Below, piece after piece: positions 32,590-41,547 of a stretch of DNA of 64,000 nucleotides. The DNA is from JAEUIE01 sp035430005 (GTDB lineage: Bacteria; Planctomycetota; Planctomycetia; Gemmatales; HRBIN36), in NCBI GenBank assembly GCA_035430005.1, contig DAOMFV010000012.1, forward strand, positions 1 to 64,000. The letters run 5' to 3'. A model generated the notes under the pieces. It made no database searches. It was not told the origin of the DNA and worked only from the letters and a program-made list of their open reading frames with translations. Each line of letters begins with the position of its first letter. Positions within the stretch are counted from its first letter, which is position 1. The position numbers and the translations under genes are program-made.

Positions 32590-35500
32590 GTGGTTCGCCA
32601 ACTCATTGCCTGGTCCCTTGCCAACCCGCTTATCGTCTGTCTGCTAGCCATCACGCTCTTCGTGCTGGGTGGCTACGCTTTCACCGCGGTAAACATCGAA
32701 GCCTATCCTGATCCCGCACCGGCCATCATTGAGGTGGTTGCCCAATACCCGGGTGCTTCAGCGGAAGAGATCGAACGCCTGGTCACTATACCTCTGGAAG
32801 TAGCGCTGGCCGGCATGCCCGGACTCGAATCGTGCCGATCCAAATCGCTGTTTGGCCTGGCCCATCTTCGCAATCAATTCAGTTATGCCCGTGACTATGA
32901 ACAGGCGAAGCAGGATGTGATCAATCGCCTGGCCATGGCGACTCTGCCCAATGGGGTTAGCCCTCAGATATCGCCTGCCTCGCCGATCGGGGAGATTCTG
33001 CGCTACACTCTCAAGAACCCTCGTGATGCACACGGCCAACCACTCTATACGATCAATGACCTGAAAGCGCTTCAAGACTACACCATCCAGCGCGAACTGC
33101 TTCGGGTGCCACGCATTGCCGGCGTGACGGCGGCGGGCGGCATGACCAAGCGCTACGAAGTCCAGCCCGATCCGGTGCGGCTCAATCGCTATGGCATCAG
33201 CTTGAGTCAGTTGCAAACCGCGCTGGGCAACGCAAACACCAACGGCTCAGGCGACAACGTGACCCAGGGGGCCATGAACATTGTTGTCCGTACGCTGGGC
33301 CTCTTTGGCCAGGGACAGGATCCCCAACAGCAGGTGCTGGGGATGAAAGACCCGGTAACTGCAGCCCGTTATCTTCGAGATGAGGAAGCCCGGCGGTGCA
33401 TCGAAATCCGTCAGACTGTAGTAGCCAGCAATAATAATGTTCCCATCCGGGTTGATCAACTTGTTGATGGCGGCCCGCTGCTTAACAGCGAGGGACAGCC
33501 CAATGTCGATAATCGGGAGTTGGTCAAGCGAGGTGTGGTCGTCAGCAATCAAACCAGGCAGGGACGGGTCAGCATCACCAAACCGCGGCTCGATGCTAAC
33601 GAAAAACCGGTGTTGAACGAGCAGGGCAAGCCCATCTGGGACGATGAAGACGATGTAGTACAGGGAATTGTCCTGCTCCGCAAAGGGCAGGAATCGTTAC
33701 CGGCCCTGCGAGACCTGTTGAAGAAGGTCGAAGAGCTGAATCAGCCGGGGCGACTGCTGCCCGGCGTCGAAATCGTTCCGTTCTACAATCGCACTGATTT
33801 GATTAATCGGACGACGGAGACGGTGCATGAGAACCTGCTGGTGGGCATGGCACTGGTCAGCGTCATCCTGCTGATGTTCCTGGGCAATGTCCGGGCTACC
33901 ATTATTGTTGCCTTGAATATCCCCCTGGCCTTGCTCTTTGCCTTCGGTGTGCTCTATGCTCGCAACAAGTCAGCCAATCTGCTTTCCATCGGCGCGGTGG
34001 ACTTTGGCATCATCGTCGATTCCACGGTGATCATTGTCGAAAGCATCTTCACAGCACTCACCGCAGATTCCTTGAACCACCTCACTATCGAAGACAAGAT
34101 CAAGCAGGCCTGCGGGCGGGTCGAACGCAGCCTCTTTTTTGCTACCGTGGTGATGGTCTGTGCGCTGTTACCGCTCTTCACCATGAAGGGACCGGAAGGC
34201 CAAATCTTCGGGCCTATGGCTGATACCTATGCCTTCTCGCTGGCTGGTGCATTGCTGTTGGCGCTCACCGTTTCTCCCGTCCTCTGCTTCCTGTTGTTAC
34301 GACGGCTGAAACCTCGCAAAGAGAATCTGTTGGTTCGTGCCTTGCAGGCCTTCTTCGTCCTCCAACTTCGGCTCCTGTTGACAGTACGCTGGATCACCCT
34401 GGCCCTTTTCCTCGGCTTGTTGAGCATGACGGCTGCGGTGCTCTACGACACAGGCCGTGAGTTCATGCCCGAACTGGAAGAAGGCAACATGATGATTCGT
34501 GGCACCTTCCCCGTTAATGTGTCGCTCGATGAAGTGACCCGCTATGCCAGAGAGTTCCGTGCCGGCCTGCAACAGTTCGGCGAACTAGCGGTTATCGTCC
34601 CCGCTATCGGTCGTCCCGATGATGGCACCGATCCAACGGGCTACTACAACATGGAGACGTTCATCCCGCTCCTACCCGATGACAAATGGCCTGTCATCGA
34701 GAAGCTGGGCCGCAAGCACACCAAGGCTGAACTGGTGGATGATATCAATCAGTATCTTGATGAACGCTTTCCCGGAGTGGATTGGGACATCTCGCAGATC
34801 ATCCGTGACAACGTGATGGAAGCATTGTCGGGAGTGAAGGGCGAGAACTCGATCAAGATCTTCGGGCCTGACTTGAACACGCTGGAAGAAACAGCGATGA
34901 AGATGAAGGAAGTGCTACAGAACATCAAAGGGGTCGATAATCCCGGTGTCTTCCGCACCCAGGGACAATCAAATCTCGAACTTCCTGTTGATCGTAACAA
35001 GTGTGCCCGTTGGAACGTCTCGGTGGCTGACGTGCAATCGACGGTGCAAGCTGCGGTCGGGGCCAAAGCTGTCACCCAAATGCAGGAAGGCGGCAAGTCG
35101 TTCGATATCTCCATCCGGTGGCCCGAACGACTAAGGAAGGATGAGACCGCCATCCTGCAGATCACCGTCCCGGTCAGCAACCAGGTCAGCTCCAATAATC
35201 AACTGACCCAGAATGGCACGCTGGTCAGTAGTGCGGCCACTGGCTTGTCGACCTCAGGAACCAACATTCCAGCCCCCGTTATTACTGGCAGCACGCTCGA
35301 TTCCGCTCAGGTATCGCCGCTGAATCCCTCTCGCCGGCTGGTTGATCTGGTGACACCTCAGCCGGGCCAGTCTGCCAAGCCGGGCGACCCCTTGTCGTAC
35401 CTGCGGCCCGGCGCTTCCACCATCTATCGAGAATCGGGACAGCGGCTCATCGCTGTGAAGTTTGGCGTCCGTGAGCGTGACCTGGCGAGCACCGTGGCCG

Positions 35501-36102
35501 AGGCCAAGCTCAAAGTAGAGCCGATGTTGAAGGCTCCTTATCGTGCTGAGTGGTCGGGCGAGTTTCAGGAAATGGAAGAAGCTGAGGCCCGCCTGGCCAA
35601 GACCTTCCTGGTTTCATTGGCTCTGATCGCTTTGCTCATTTACATGGCATTCCGCTCATTCCTCGATGCTGCGGTGGTCTTTGGCAACGTCCTGGCGATG
35701 GGGATCGGAGGAGTCTGGGCACTCAAGCTGGCGGGGCTCAATCTCAACATCTCGGCTGCGGTGGGCTTTATTTCGATCCTGGGTGTCGCAGTGATGAATG
35801 GCTTGCTGCTGGTGTCGTCCTTCAACCGGCTGCGGTCGCAAGGAGTCGAATTGAACGAAGCCTTGATACAGGGCACCCGGTCTTTGATTCGGCCTATCGT
35901 CATGACAGCGCTGGCTGCGATTCTTGGCCTCTTGCCTGCTGCCTTTTCGACCAAGATTGGATCGCAATCGCAGCGCCCCCTGGCTGTCGTCGTGGTGGGC
36001 GGGATGACCTTCACCCTGATCGCCCTGAACATTGTGCCGGTGCTCTACAGCTTCTATGGCAAACGCAAGCCGAATGCCTCAGCCGGCGATATGGGGCACT
36101 AG
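32590..36102 (+). CDS. RND efflux pump, heavy-metal-type (CusA/CzcA-like)
   Basis: The 1170-residue product begins VRQLIAWSLANPLIVCLLAITLFVLGGYAF, a typical first membrane helix, and shows the RND layout of 12 helices and two large periplasmic loops: AYPDPAPAIIEVVAQYPGAS, TVHENLLVGMALVSVILLMFLGNVRATIIV, and the HME-type fourth helix AVDFGIIVDSTVIIVES with the proton-relay Asp. The second half repeats the fold (VALKLAGLNLNISAAVGFISILGVAVMNG). It is longer than CusA (about 1050) because of two polar insertions, near residues 230-380 and 860-960. No outer-membrane factor gene is in the window. GTG start. The substrate (metal or drug) is not decided by sequence. Confidence 0.93.
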   Translation: MVRQLIAWSLANPLIVCLLAITLFVLGGYAFTAVNIEAYPDPAPAIIEVVAQYPGASAEEIERLVTIPLEVALAGMPGLESCRSKSLFGLAHLRNQFSYARDYEQAKQDVINRLAMATLPNGVSPQISPASPIGEILRYTLKNPRDAHGQPLYTINDLKALQDYTIQRELLRVPRIAGVTAAGGMTKRYEVQPDPVRLNRYGISLSQLQTALGNANTNGSGDNVTQGAMNIVVRTLGLFGQGQDPQQQVLGMKDPVTAARYLRDEEARRCIEIRQTVVASNNNVPIRVDQLVDGGPLLNSEGQPNVDNRELVKRGVVVSNQTRQGRVSITKPRLDANEKPVLNEQGKPIWDDEDDVVQGIVLLRKGQESLPALRDLLKKVEELNQPGRLLPGVEIVPFYNRTDLINRTTETVHENLLVGMALVSVILLMFLGNVRATIIVALNIPLALLFAFGVLYARNKSANLLSIGAVDFGIIVDSTVIIVESIFTALTADSLNHLTIEDKIKQACGRVERSLFFATVVMVCALLPLFTMKGPEGQIFGPMADTYAFSLAGALLLALTVSPVLCFLLLRRLKPRKENLLVRALQAFFVLQLRLLLTVRWITLALFLGLLSMTAAVLYDTGREFMPELEEGNMMIRGTFPVNVSLDEVTRYAREFRAGLQQFGELAVIVPAIGRPDDGTDPTGYYNMETFIPLLPDDKWPVIEKLGRKHTKAELVDDINQYLDERFPGVDWDISQIIRDNVMEALSGVKGENSIKIFGPDLNTLEETAMKMKEVLQNIKGVDNPGVFRTQGQSNLELPVDRNKCARWNVSVADVQSTVQAAVGAKAVTQMQEGGKSFDISIRWPERLRKDETAILQITVPVSNQVSSNNQLTQNGTLVSSAATGLSTSGTNIPAPVITGSTLDSAQVSPLNPSRRLVDLVTPQPGQSAKPGDPLSYLRPGASTIYRESGQRLIAVKFGVRERDLASTVAEAKLKVEPMLKAPYRAEWSGEFQEMEEAEARLAKTFLVSLALIALLIYMAFRSFLDAAVVFGNVLAMGIGGVWALKLAGLNLNISAAVGFISILGVAVMNGLLLVSSFNRLRSQGVELNEALIQGTRSLIRPIVMTALAAILGLLPAAFSTKIGSQSQRPLAVVVVGGMTFTLIALNIVPVLYSFYGKRKPNASAGDMGH

Positions 36103-36112
36103 GCTTTCTACC

Positions 36113-37561
36113 CTATTCCGGCTCTTCCTGTGAAATGACGTTGGAACGCTCTACGGTGATGTTCAGCGAACGGAGTTTCTGTCGCAACGTGGATCGTGTG
36201 ATCCCCAAAAGTTCTGCTGCACGCAGTTGATTGCCCCGAGTATGTTGCAGTACCCCCGGCAGGAGTTGTCGTTCCATGACAGCCAGGCATTCGTCATAGA
36301 TGTCACGGGACCCCGATTCGAGACGCTCGGCGATGAAGCGATTCCAATCGAAGGTGGATGACGATGATCCTGCCTCTTCAAATGACGGCACACCGATGAG
36401 CACGGGAAGGAACTCGGGCAGCAACACGGTTCCTGACATCTGTAGCACAGCCTGCTTCAAGACGCTTTGAAGTTCACGGACATTGCCCGGCCAATGGTAT
36501 TTGCGCAAGACAAGCCGGGTCTCGGTCGGGATGACCGGCACTTCCCGCTTAATCTCCTGGGCGAAGCGCTGAATGCAATAATCGGTGAGAAGATCGAGGT
36601 CGTCGCCCCGTTCCCGCAGGGGTGGCACACGAATCGAGAAAACATTGAGTCGATAATAGAGATCGGACCGAAACTGCCCGGCAGCCATGCGCTTATCGAG
36701 GTCAGCGTTGGTGGCAGCCAGGACACGCACATCGACCTGGATGGTATCGGTTCCGCCTACCCGCTCAAAGCACCGTTCTTGGAGCACTCGCAGCAGCTTG
36801 ACCTGGGCTGATACTGTCATCTCGCCGATTTCATCCAGCAGCAACGTGCCGCCGGTGCATTGTTCAAACTTGCCGATACGGCGGCGGTCGGCTCCGGTGA
36901 ACGCTCCCTTTTCGTGACCAAACAGTTCACTTTCGATCAGGCTGTCTGGAATGGCCCCACAGTTGATGGCGACGAATGGTTTCTCCTTCCGCTGGCTGTG
37001 CTGGTAGATGGCCCGAGCGATGAGTTCCTTGCCGGTGCCACTTTCGCCAAGGATAAGGACGGTCTCGTCGGTGGAAGCGACCCGACCGATGGCCTTGTAG
37101 ACTTCCTGCATGGTGGGACAGCGGCCGATCAAGGCGTCGCCTTCGATCTTTCCATTAGTGTCGTTTGTTTCGGAAAGCAGTGCCGGAACCGTCATGAGTC
37201 TGCTGCTGGCGCAGGCTCGTGACACTACGTCTTGCAGGCGGCTGTACTCCACTGGCTTAAGTAGATAGTCGTAGGCACCACGCTTGATGGCTTCGATGGC
37301 CAGGTCCGCGGTGCCATGCCCGGTGATAAGAATGATGGGCACACGGGCATCGAACTGCTTCAGACGGTCAAATCCATTGAGGCCCGCCGCATCGGGTAGA
37401 TTCAGATCAAGGACGATGACATCAGGCTTGTCTTTCGTCAAAGCCTTGAGAGCATCCTGAATGTTGACTGCTTCCTGTACCGCATACTCCGGAGCATGAA
37501 AGGCCCGGCGAAACGCATGGCGGATGGCAGCTTCGTCATCAACAATCAACAGGCTATTCAT
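36113..37561 (-). CDS. NtrC-family sigma-54-dependent response regulator
   Basis: The 482-residue product has a receiver with Asp8/Asp9, phospho-acceptor Asp52 (VIVLDLNLPDAAG) and Lys102; an AAA+ domain with Walker A GESGTGKE at 172-179, the sigma-54-contacting GAFTGA loop at 219-224, and Walker B LLLDEIGEM; and a Fis-type helix-turn-helix at the C-terminus (NQLRAAELLGITRSTLRQKLRSL). It is 5 bp downstream of the histidine kinase gene in one operon. The operon converges on the RND pump gene with a 10-bp gap. The neighbouring sigma-54 promoter candidate makes the efflux genes a likely target. Confidence 0.95.
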   Translation of the reverse strand: MNSLLIVDDEAAIRHAFRRAFHAPEYAVQEAVNIQDALKALTKDKPDVIVLDLNLPDAAGLNGFDRLKQFDARVPIILITGHGTADLAIEAIKRGAYDYLLKPVEYSRLQDVVSRACASSRLMTVPALLSETNDTNGKIEGDALIGRCPTMQEVYKAIGRVASTDETVLILGESGTGKELIARAIYQHSQRKEKPFVAINCGAIPDSLIESELFGHEKGAFTGADRRRIGKFEQCTGGTLLLDEIGEMTVSAQVKLLRVLQERCFERVGGTDTIQVDVRVLAATNADLDKRMAAGQFRSDLYYRLNVFSIRVPPLRERGDDLDLLTDYCIQRFAQEIKREVPVIPTETRLVLRKYHWPGNVRELQSVLKQAVLQMSGTVLLPEFLPVLIGVPSFEEAGSSSSTFDWNRFIAERLESGSRDIYDECLAVMERQLLPGVLQHTRGNQLRAAELLGITRSTLRQKLRSLNITVERSNVISQEEPE

Positions 37562-37566
37562 CTCAG

Positions 37567-39012
37567 TTACCGTGGGCTGGAGACTGTACTCAGCTTAGCA
37601 GAAGGGAGTCGAATCTGAAAGCACGCTCCGCCCGCTTCTCGATTGCTTCCCTGCAGCGTGCCCCCGTGTTCGTTGATAATTCTCTGAGAAACGACCAGCC
37701 CCAGGCCTATGCCGGTCTCCTTGCTCGTGACGAAGGGCTGAAACAACTTCACCTGAATATCAGGGGGGATTCCCTTGCCGGTATCTTCCACCTTGCATTC
37801 CACCGCATCGGTGGTGGGGCTGCTTATCGTCAAAGTGAGCGTCCCACCCGTCGGCATGGCATCAATGGAGTTCAGGAAAAGGTTGACAAAGACCTGTCGT
37901 AATTGCAGTCCATCCACCGAGAGAGTAATCGGGTCGGCGGGAAACCGGGTTACCACCTGGACCTGCTGCTGATCTGCCTTGCCTCGGATCAATTGCAGGC
38001 CTTCCGTGGCGACATCTGCCAGGTTAACCATGCTTCGTTCCAGCCTGGGAGGGCGAGCATAGTCGAGGAAGGTTTGGATTGATTGCTCGATACGCCTGAT
38101 CTCCGATTCCATCAACTGAAGGTCATCTTTCGAGAGGCCGGCATTGGTGGAGTCATGCTGGGCGCACTGCACCAGCAGCTTGACGGAGGTCAGTGGATTG
38201 CGAATCTCATGGGCGATGCCCGAGGCTAGTTGGCCCACGGAAGCAAGCTGTTCAGCGCGACGAACCTCGCGCTCGCGCTGCTGAAGTTTCTCGACGACAT
38301 TTTCGACCTGTACCACCAGGCTTTGAGAGAGTTCCTGCAGCCCCTGGGGAGATTCGACAACTTCAGCGACCGGACTTTCCTGGTTGAGTTTATCGGAAGC
38401 CCCCTGCACCCGGATGAGCAACTGATCGAGGTTGAACCGCAGGCTGCGAGCCAGACCGTAGCCGAACACCAGGCCGGCGAGGGAACCCATGCCACCAACT
38501 ATGGCCAGCCCCCAGGCCATGTGCCTGAGCGTGGTGCGGTGCTTGGCTTCGGAGTCGCGCAATTGATCGCCATTGAAATTACGCAGCGCCTGGACGGAGG
38601 GGATCATCTTATTCTGCAGGATGGCAATGGCTTCGATCTGCTTTCGGGCTATTGCCTCCTTACTAGTCCAGATTACACGATATTGATTCAAATCGGTTCG
38701 AAGCTTGCCGGCGATGACCTGCTCTTCGGGCTTGTCAGCAAACTCTTCGATCTCTTTTTGAAAGAGCTGTACCTTTTCCCAAAGAGCCTCGACTTGCTCG
38801 GCGCCACGCTGATGCAATGCCAGCAAATCGTTGAGGGTGACTTCAAGATTGAGGGCAGCTCCTCGGCTGCCGATGTTCTCGCCGAGGATTTCCGCGCTGA
38901 TCGATTGCTGCGAGTAAAGATATGCCGCCAGTGAGAAACAGAACACCAGCATGACGAGGCTGGTGCCCACAGCGAAGAAAAACAAGCGGGTGGGATAGTA
39001 GCGAAGGGACAT
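37567..39012 (-). CDS. Membrane sensor histidine kinase (NtrB/AtoS-like)
   Basis: From ATG 39012 (MSLRYYPTRLFFF) the product is 481 residues. It has a membrane helix near 11-32, a helical extracytoplasmic region to about 160 with coiled-coil character, a second helix (GLAIVGGMGSLAGLVFGYGLA), a HAMP-like linker, the H-box SGIAHEIRNPLTSVK with His268, and an ATPase domain with N-box VFVNLFLNSIDAMP, G1 EDTGKGIPP and G2 GIGLGLVVSQRIINEHGG. All kinase residues are intact. It phosphorylates the adjacent sigma-54 activator. The longer open frame from 39117 lacks a sensible N-terminus. Confidence 0.93.
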   Translation of the reverse strand: MSLRYYPTRLFFFAVGTSLVMLVFCFSLAAYLYSQQSISAEILGENIGSRGAALNLEVTLNDLLALHQRGAEQVEALWEKVQLFQKEIEEFADKPEEQVIAGKLRTDLNQYRVIWTSKEAIARKQIEAIAILQNKMIPSVQALRNFNGDQLRDSEAKHRTTLRHMAWGLAIVGGMGSLAGLVFGYGLARSLRFNLDQLLIRVQGASDKLNQESPVAEVVESPQGLQELSQSLVVQVENVVEKLQQREREVRRAEQLASVGQLASGIAHEIRNPLTSVKLLVQCAQHDSTNAGLSKDDLQLMESEIRRIEQSIQTFLDYARPPRLERSMVNLADVATEGLQLIRGKADQQQVQVVTRFPADPITLSVDGLQLRQVFVNLFLNSIDAMPTGGTLTLTISSPTTDAVECKVEDTGKGIPPDIQVKLFQPFVTSKETGIGLGLVVSQRIINEHGGTLQGSNREAGGACFQIRLPSAKLSTVSSPR

Positions 39013-39211
39013 GGGGAGTTCCACTGGCTCAGTAGTTAAGTTACAGCTTCGGAGTTCGATGGTGGGAGGTTTTTTCGCGTTGGATCGTCTTCTATGGCAT
39101 GATGTACGGCTTCCCACGACATAACTTCCCCTTGCCCCATTTTCCCCATTGCTTTAAGCTACGCCGACGAACTTATCCGGTTTCATCTCTCCAGGGCGAA
39201 AGGATGTGCCC

Positions 39212-40246
39212 ATGGCTGCGATACTACCACTGCTGCGCATCAGTCAGATAGCGGAACTAGTCGGGGGCACGCTGGTCGGGAACGCTGATCTGGCAATCAC
39301 CGGAGCGAGAGCGATCCTGGAAGCGGGTGAGCACGACATTTCGTTTGTGGCTGATGATCGGCAGCAGAAGAACCTAAGCCTCACAAAAGCGGCGGCTCTG
39401 ATCGCCAAACCCGGCATCCGACACAATGATTTGACTGTCATCGAAGTCGCTGACCCCTTCACGGCGTTTCTCAAGATCTACGAGCACTTCCATCCGGCGA
39501 TTCAGGCTTATGATGCCCAGATTGATCCTCGTGCCGCAGTTGATCCGTCAGCGGTGATTGGCCAGGGCTGCTACATCGGGCCGTTCGCCGTGGTCGGGGC
39601 CGGCTCGGTCATCGGCGACCATTGCCTGATTCATGCCGGGGTGTCGATTGGCAGGAACTGCAAGGTGGGCAGCCATAGTCAACTCTATCCTCATGCAGTG
39701 GTGTACGACGGCTGCTCGCTCGGCCAGCGGGTAATCCTGCATGCTAACTCTGTCATCGGTGCCGATGGTTTTGGCTATCGACTCGATAAGGGCAAACACG
39801 TCAAGATTCCGCAGATGGCTGGGGTCGATATCGCTGATGATGTCGAAGTCGGGGCAGGCACGATGATTGATCGGGGCACCTTTGAACCTACCACTGTTGG
39901 TGCAGGCACCAAGATCGACAACATGGTGCAGATCGGCCACAACTGCAAGATCGGCAAGCACAACTTGCTTGTCAGTCAGGTCGGCATCGGTGGTTCCAGT
40001 TGCACAGGCGATTACGTGGTGATGGCTGGCCAGGTCGGCATCGCTGATCACGTTCATATTGGCGATCAAGCGGTGATCGGCGCGAAGGCCGGCGTACCCA
40101 GTGATATCGCAGCCAAGGCTCGTGTGCTGGGTGCCCCTGCTCGGCCTGAGCGTGATGCCAAGGTGATCCTGCTCAGCCTCGATAAGCTGCCTGAGATTCG
40201 GCAGGATGTTCGAAAGATCAAGCAGCATTTGGGGATGACGGGGTGA
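39212..40246 (+). CDS. lpxD: UDP-3-O-acylglucosamine N-acyltransferase LpxD
   Basis: LpxD adds the second acyl chain in lipid A synthesis. The 344-residue product has the N-terminal uridine-binding domain (LRISQIAELVGGTLVG, DISFVADDRQQKNL), then a left-handed beta-helix of hexapeptide repeats (AVDPSAVIGQGCYIGPFAVVGAGSVIGD...), the catalytic His in MVQIGHNCKIGKHNLLVSQVGIGGS, and a C-terminal helix. ATG 39212 lies seven bases after AAAGGA; an in-frame GTG at 39206 is not favoured. lpxI follows 297 bp later. This indicates an outer membrane with lipid A. Confidence 0.96.
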   Translation: MAAILPLLRISQIAELVGGTLVGNADLAITGARAILEAGEHDISFVADDRQQKNLSLTKAAALIAKPGIRHNDLTVIEVADPFTAFLKIYEHFHPAIQAYDAQIDPRAAVDPSAVIGQGCYIGPFAVVGAGSVIGDHCLIHAGVSIGRNCKVGSHSQLYPHAVVYDGCSLGQRVILHANSVIGADGFGYRLDKGKHVKIPQMAGVDIADDVEVGAGTMIDRGTFEPTTVGAGTKIDNMVQIGHNCKIGKHNLLVSQVGIGGSSCTGDYVVMAGQVGIADHVHIGDQAVIGAKAGVPSDIAAKARVLGAPARPERDAKVILLSLDKLPEIRQDVRKIKQHLGMTG

Positions 40247-40280
40247 GTCTTATGGAGAATGGTTAGCATGAGTACACGCA

Positions 40281-40430
40281 GAGGCCGTCCGGTAATTCGA
40301 AAGACGAGGAACATGATTCCAGGCCTTATTAAGATGGGTAAATCAGAGAGGACAGCAAATGACTTTGTCCCCTCTAACTACACATACAAAATGGCCCTGA
40401 AAATAGCCTCTTGAATTACCGGACGGCCTC
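40281..40430. mobile_element. MITE-like element, 150 bp, with 18-bp terminal inverted repeats and 8-bp target duplication
   Basis: GAGGCCGTCCGGTAATTC (40281-40298) and GAATTACCGGACGGCCTC (40413-40430) are perfect inverted ends. The 8-mer TACACGCA occurs directly on both sides (40273-40280 and 40431-40438), as left by transposition. No transposase is encoded, so it would move only with help from an element elsewhere. It sits between lpxD and lpxI. Confidence 0.85.
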
Positions 40431-40484
40431 TACACGCAAACCATGGCACACAGAGCTCAGCGTTGTGAGCTAACCGCCGCTCCC

Positions 40485-40532
40485 CCTCACCCCCAGCCCC
40501 TCTCCCTCCGGGTGAGAGGGAAGCCAGACGAA
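40485..40532. repeat. Palindrome CCCTCACCCCCAGCCCCTCTCCCT-type
   Basis: The CTCTCCCTCCGGGTGAGAG core forms a hairpin just upstream of lpxI. The outer string is the reverse complement of the one after transketolase (19968-20008). Confidence 0.75.
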
Positions 40533-40543
40533 GACCAACAACT

Positions 40544-41413
40544 ATGCACATCAACCAACCACCACTGGGCCTGCTTGCCGGCTGGGGACGCTTTCCTCTG
40601 GTAGTCACCCAGAAAGCGCAGTCGATGGGCACTCGTGTTTTCTGCGTCGGCATTACCCACGAAGCTGACCCCGAACTCGCTACCCTGGCTGACGGCTTTG
40701 CCTGGGCCGGCGTCGCCAAGCTTGGCCGGATCATCCGTCACTTCAAACAAGCGGGCTGCAAGAAGATCGTTATGAGTGGGAAGATTCACAAGTATCGCTT
40801 CCTCTACGCACCCTGGGGTCTTTTCAGCCTGATCCCCGATGCACGCTGCGTGCGATTCTGGTATCGCCGACAGATGCGTGACAGAAAGGACGATACCTTG
40901 CTCCTGGCCATGATTGACGAGTTCAAGGAAGATGGGCTCGAATTCGGTTCCGCCCTCGATTTCTATCCGGACCTGCTCGCCCCGGAAGGTGTGCTCACTC
41001 ACAGGAAACCAACCTTCCATGAACAGGGGGACATTGCCTTCGGCTGGGAACTGGCCCGAGAAATGGGCCGGCTCGACGTGGGGCAGAGTGTCTGCGTTAA
41101 AGACAAATCGGTGCTGGCCGTCGAGGCGGTGGAAGGCACCGACGCGGCAATCAAACGGGCAGGGGAGCTTTGCCCCGCAGGCGGTTTCACCGTCGTAAAA
41201 GTTGCCAAGCCTCAGCAGGATATGAGGTTCGATGTGCCGACGATTGGTCTGTTTACGATTGATAACCTGATTCAAGCCGGGGCCAAGACGCTGGCCATTG
41301 AAGCAGGTAAGACGATTATTCTAGATCGTGAAGCGGTGATTGAGATGGCTGATCGATATGGGCTCAGCATCGTCGCCTGGCGGGAGGTGGAAGCATTACG
41401 ATTAGCAGGGTAA
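40544..41413 (+). CDS. lpxI: UDP-2,3-diacylglucosamine diphosphatase LpxI
   Basis: LpxI hydrolyses UDP-2,3-diacylglucosamine to lipid X, replacing LpxH in many bacteria. The 289-residue product has PPLGLLAGWGRFPLVV at the N-terminus, AGVAKLGRIIRHFKQAGCKKIVMSG, the conserved DDTLLLAMIDEF, and the C-terminal block DVGQSVCVKDKSVLAVEAVEGTDAAIKRAG, VVKVAKPQQDMRFDVPTIG and LAIEAGKTIILD. It lies downstream of lpxD. The lpxA, fabZ and lpxB partners are not in the window. Confidence 0.95.
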   Translation: MHINQPPLGLLAGWGRFPLVVTQKAQSMGTRVFCVGITHEADPELATLADGFAWAGVAKLGRIIRHFKQAGCKKIVMSGKIHKYRFLYAPWGLFSLIPDARCVRFWYRRQMRDRKDDTLLLAMIDEFKEDGLEFGSALDFYPDLLAPEGVLTHRKPTFHEQGDIAFGWELAREMGRLDVGQSVCVKDKSVLAVEAVEGTDAAIKRAGELCPAGGFTVVKVAKPQQDMRFDVPTIGLFTIDNLIQAGAKTLAIEAGKTIILDREAVIEMADRYGLSIVAWREVEALRLAG

Positions 41414-41430
41414 GGTGGGAATCAGTGTAT

Positions 41431-41529
41431 TCTCTGCGCCCCTCTATTATTCTGATCTTCTCTGCGTGCTCTGCGGTTTAGTTTTCTTAGCGCAAAGAGA
41501 CGCAGAGGAATAGCACAAAGAACGCTGAG
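41431..41529. repeat. Dispersed palindrome, family 'TCTCTGCGTTCCTCTGCG', copy 2
   Basis: TCTCTGCGCCCCTCT...TCTCTGCGTGCTCTGCGG is mirrored by CGCAAAGAGACGCAGAGGAATAGCACAAAGAACGCTGAG. It is less perfect than the copy at 9559-9626 and lies between convergent genes. Confidence 0.82.
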
Positions 41530-41547
41530 CAAAAATGTTATCAGTAC

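Noticed and set aside
39048..39170. Second sigma-54 promoter upstream of the histidine kinase
   Set aside because: A GG-N10-GC spacing occurs by chance in a G-rich run, but the TGGCAC and TTGC boxes are not kept.
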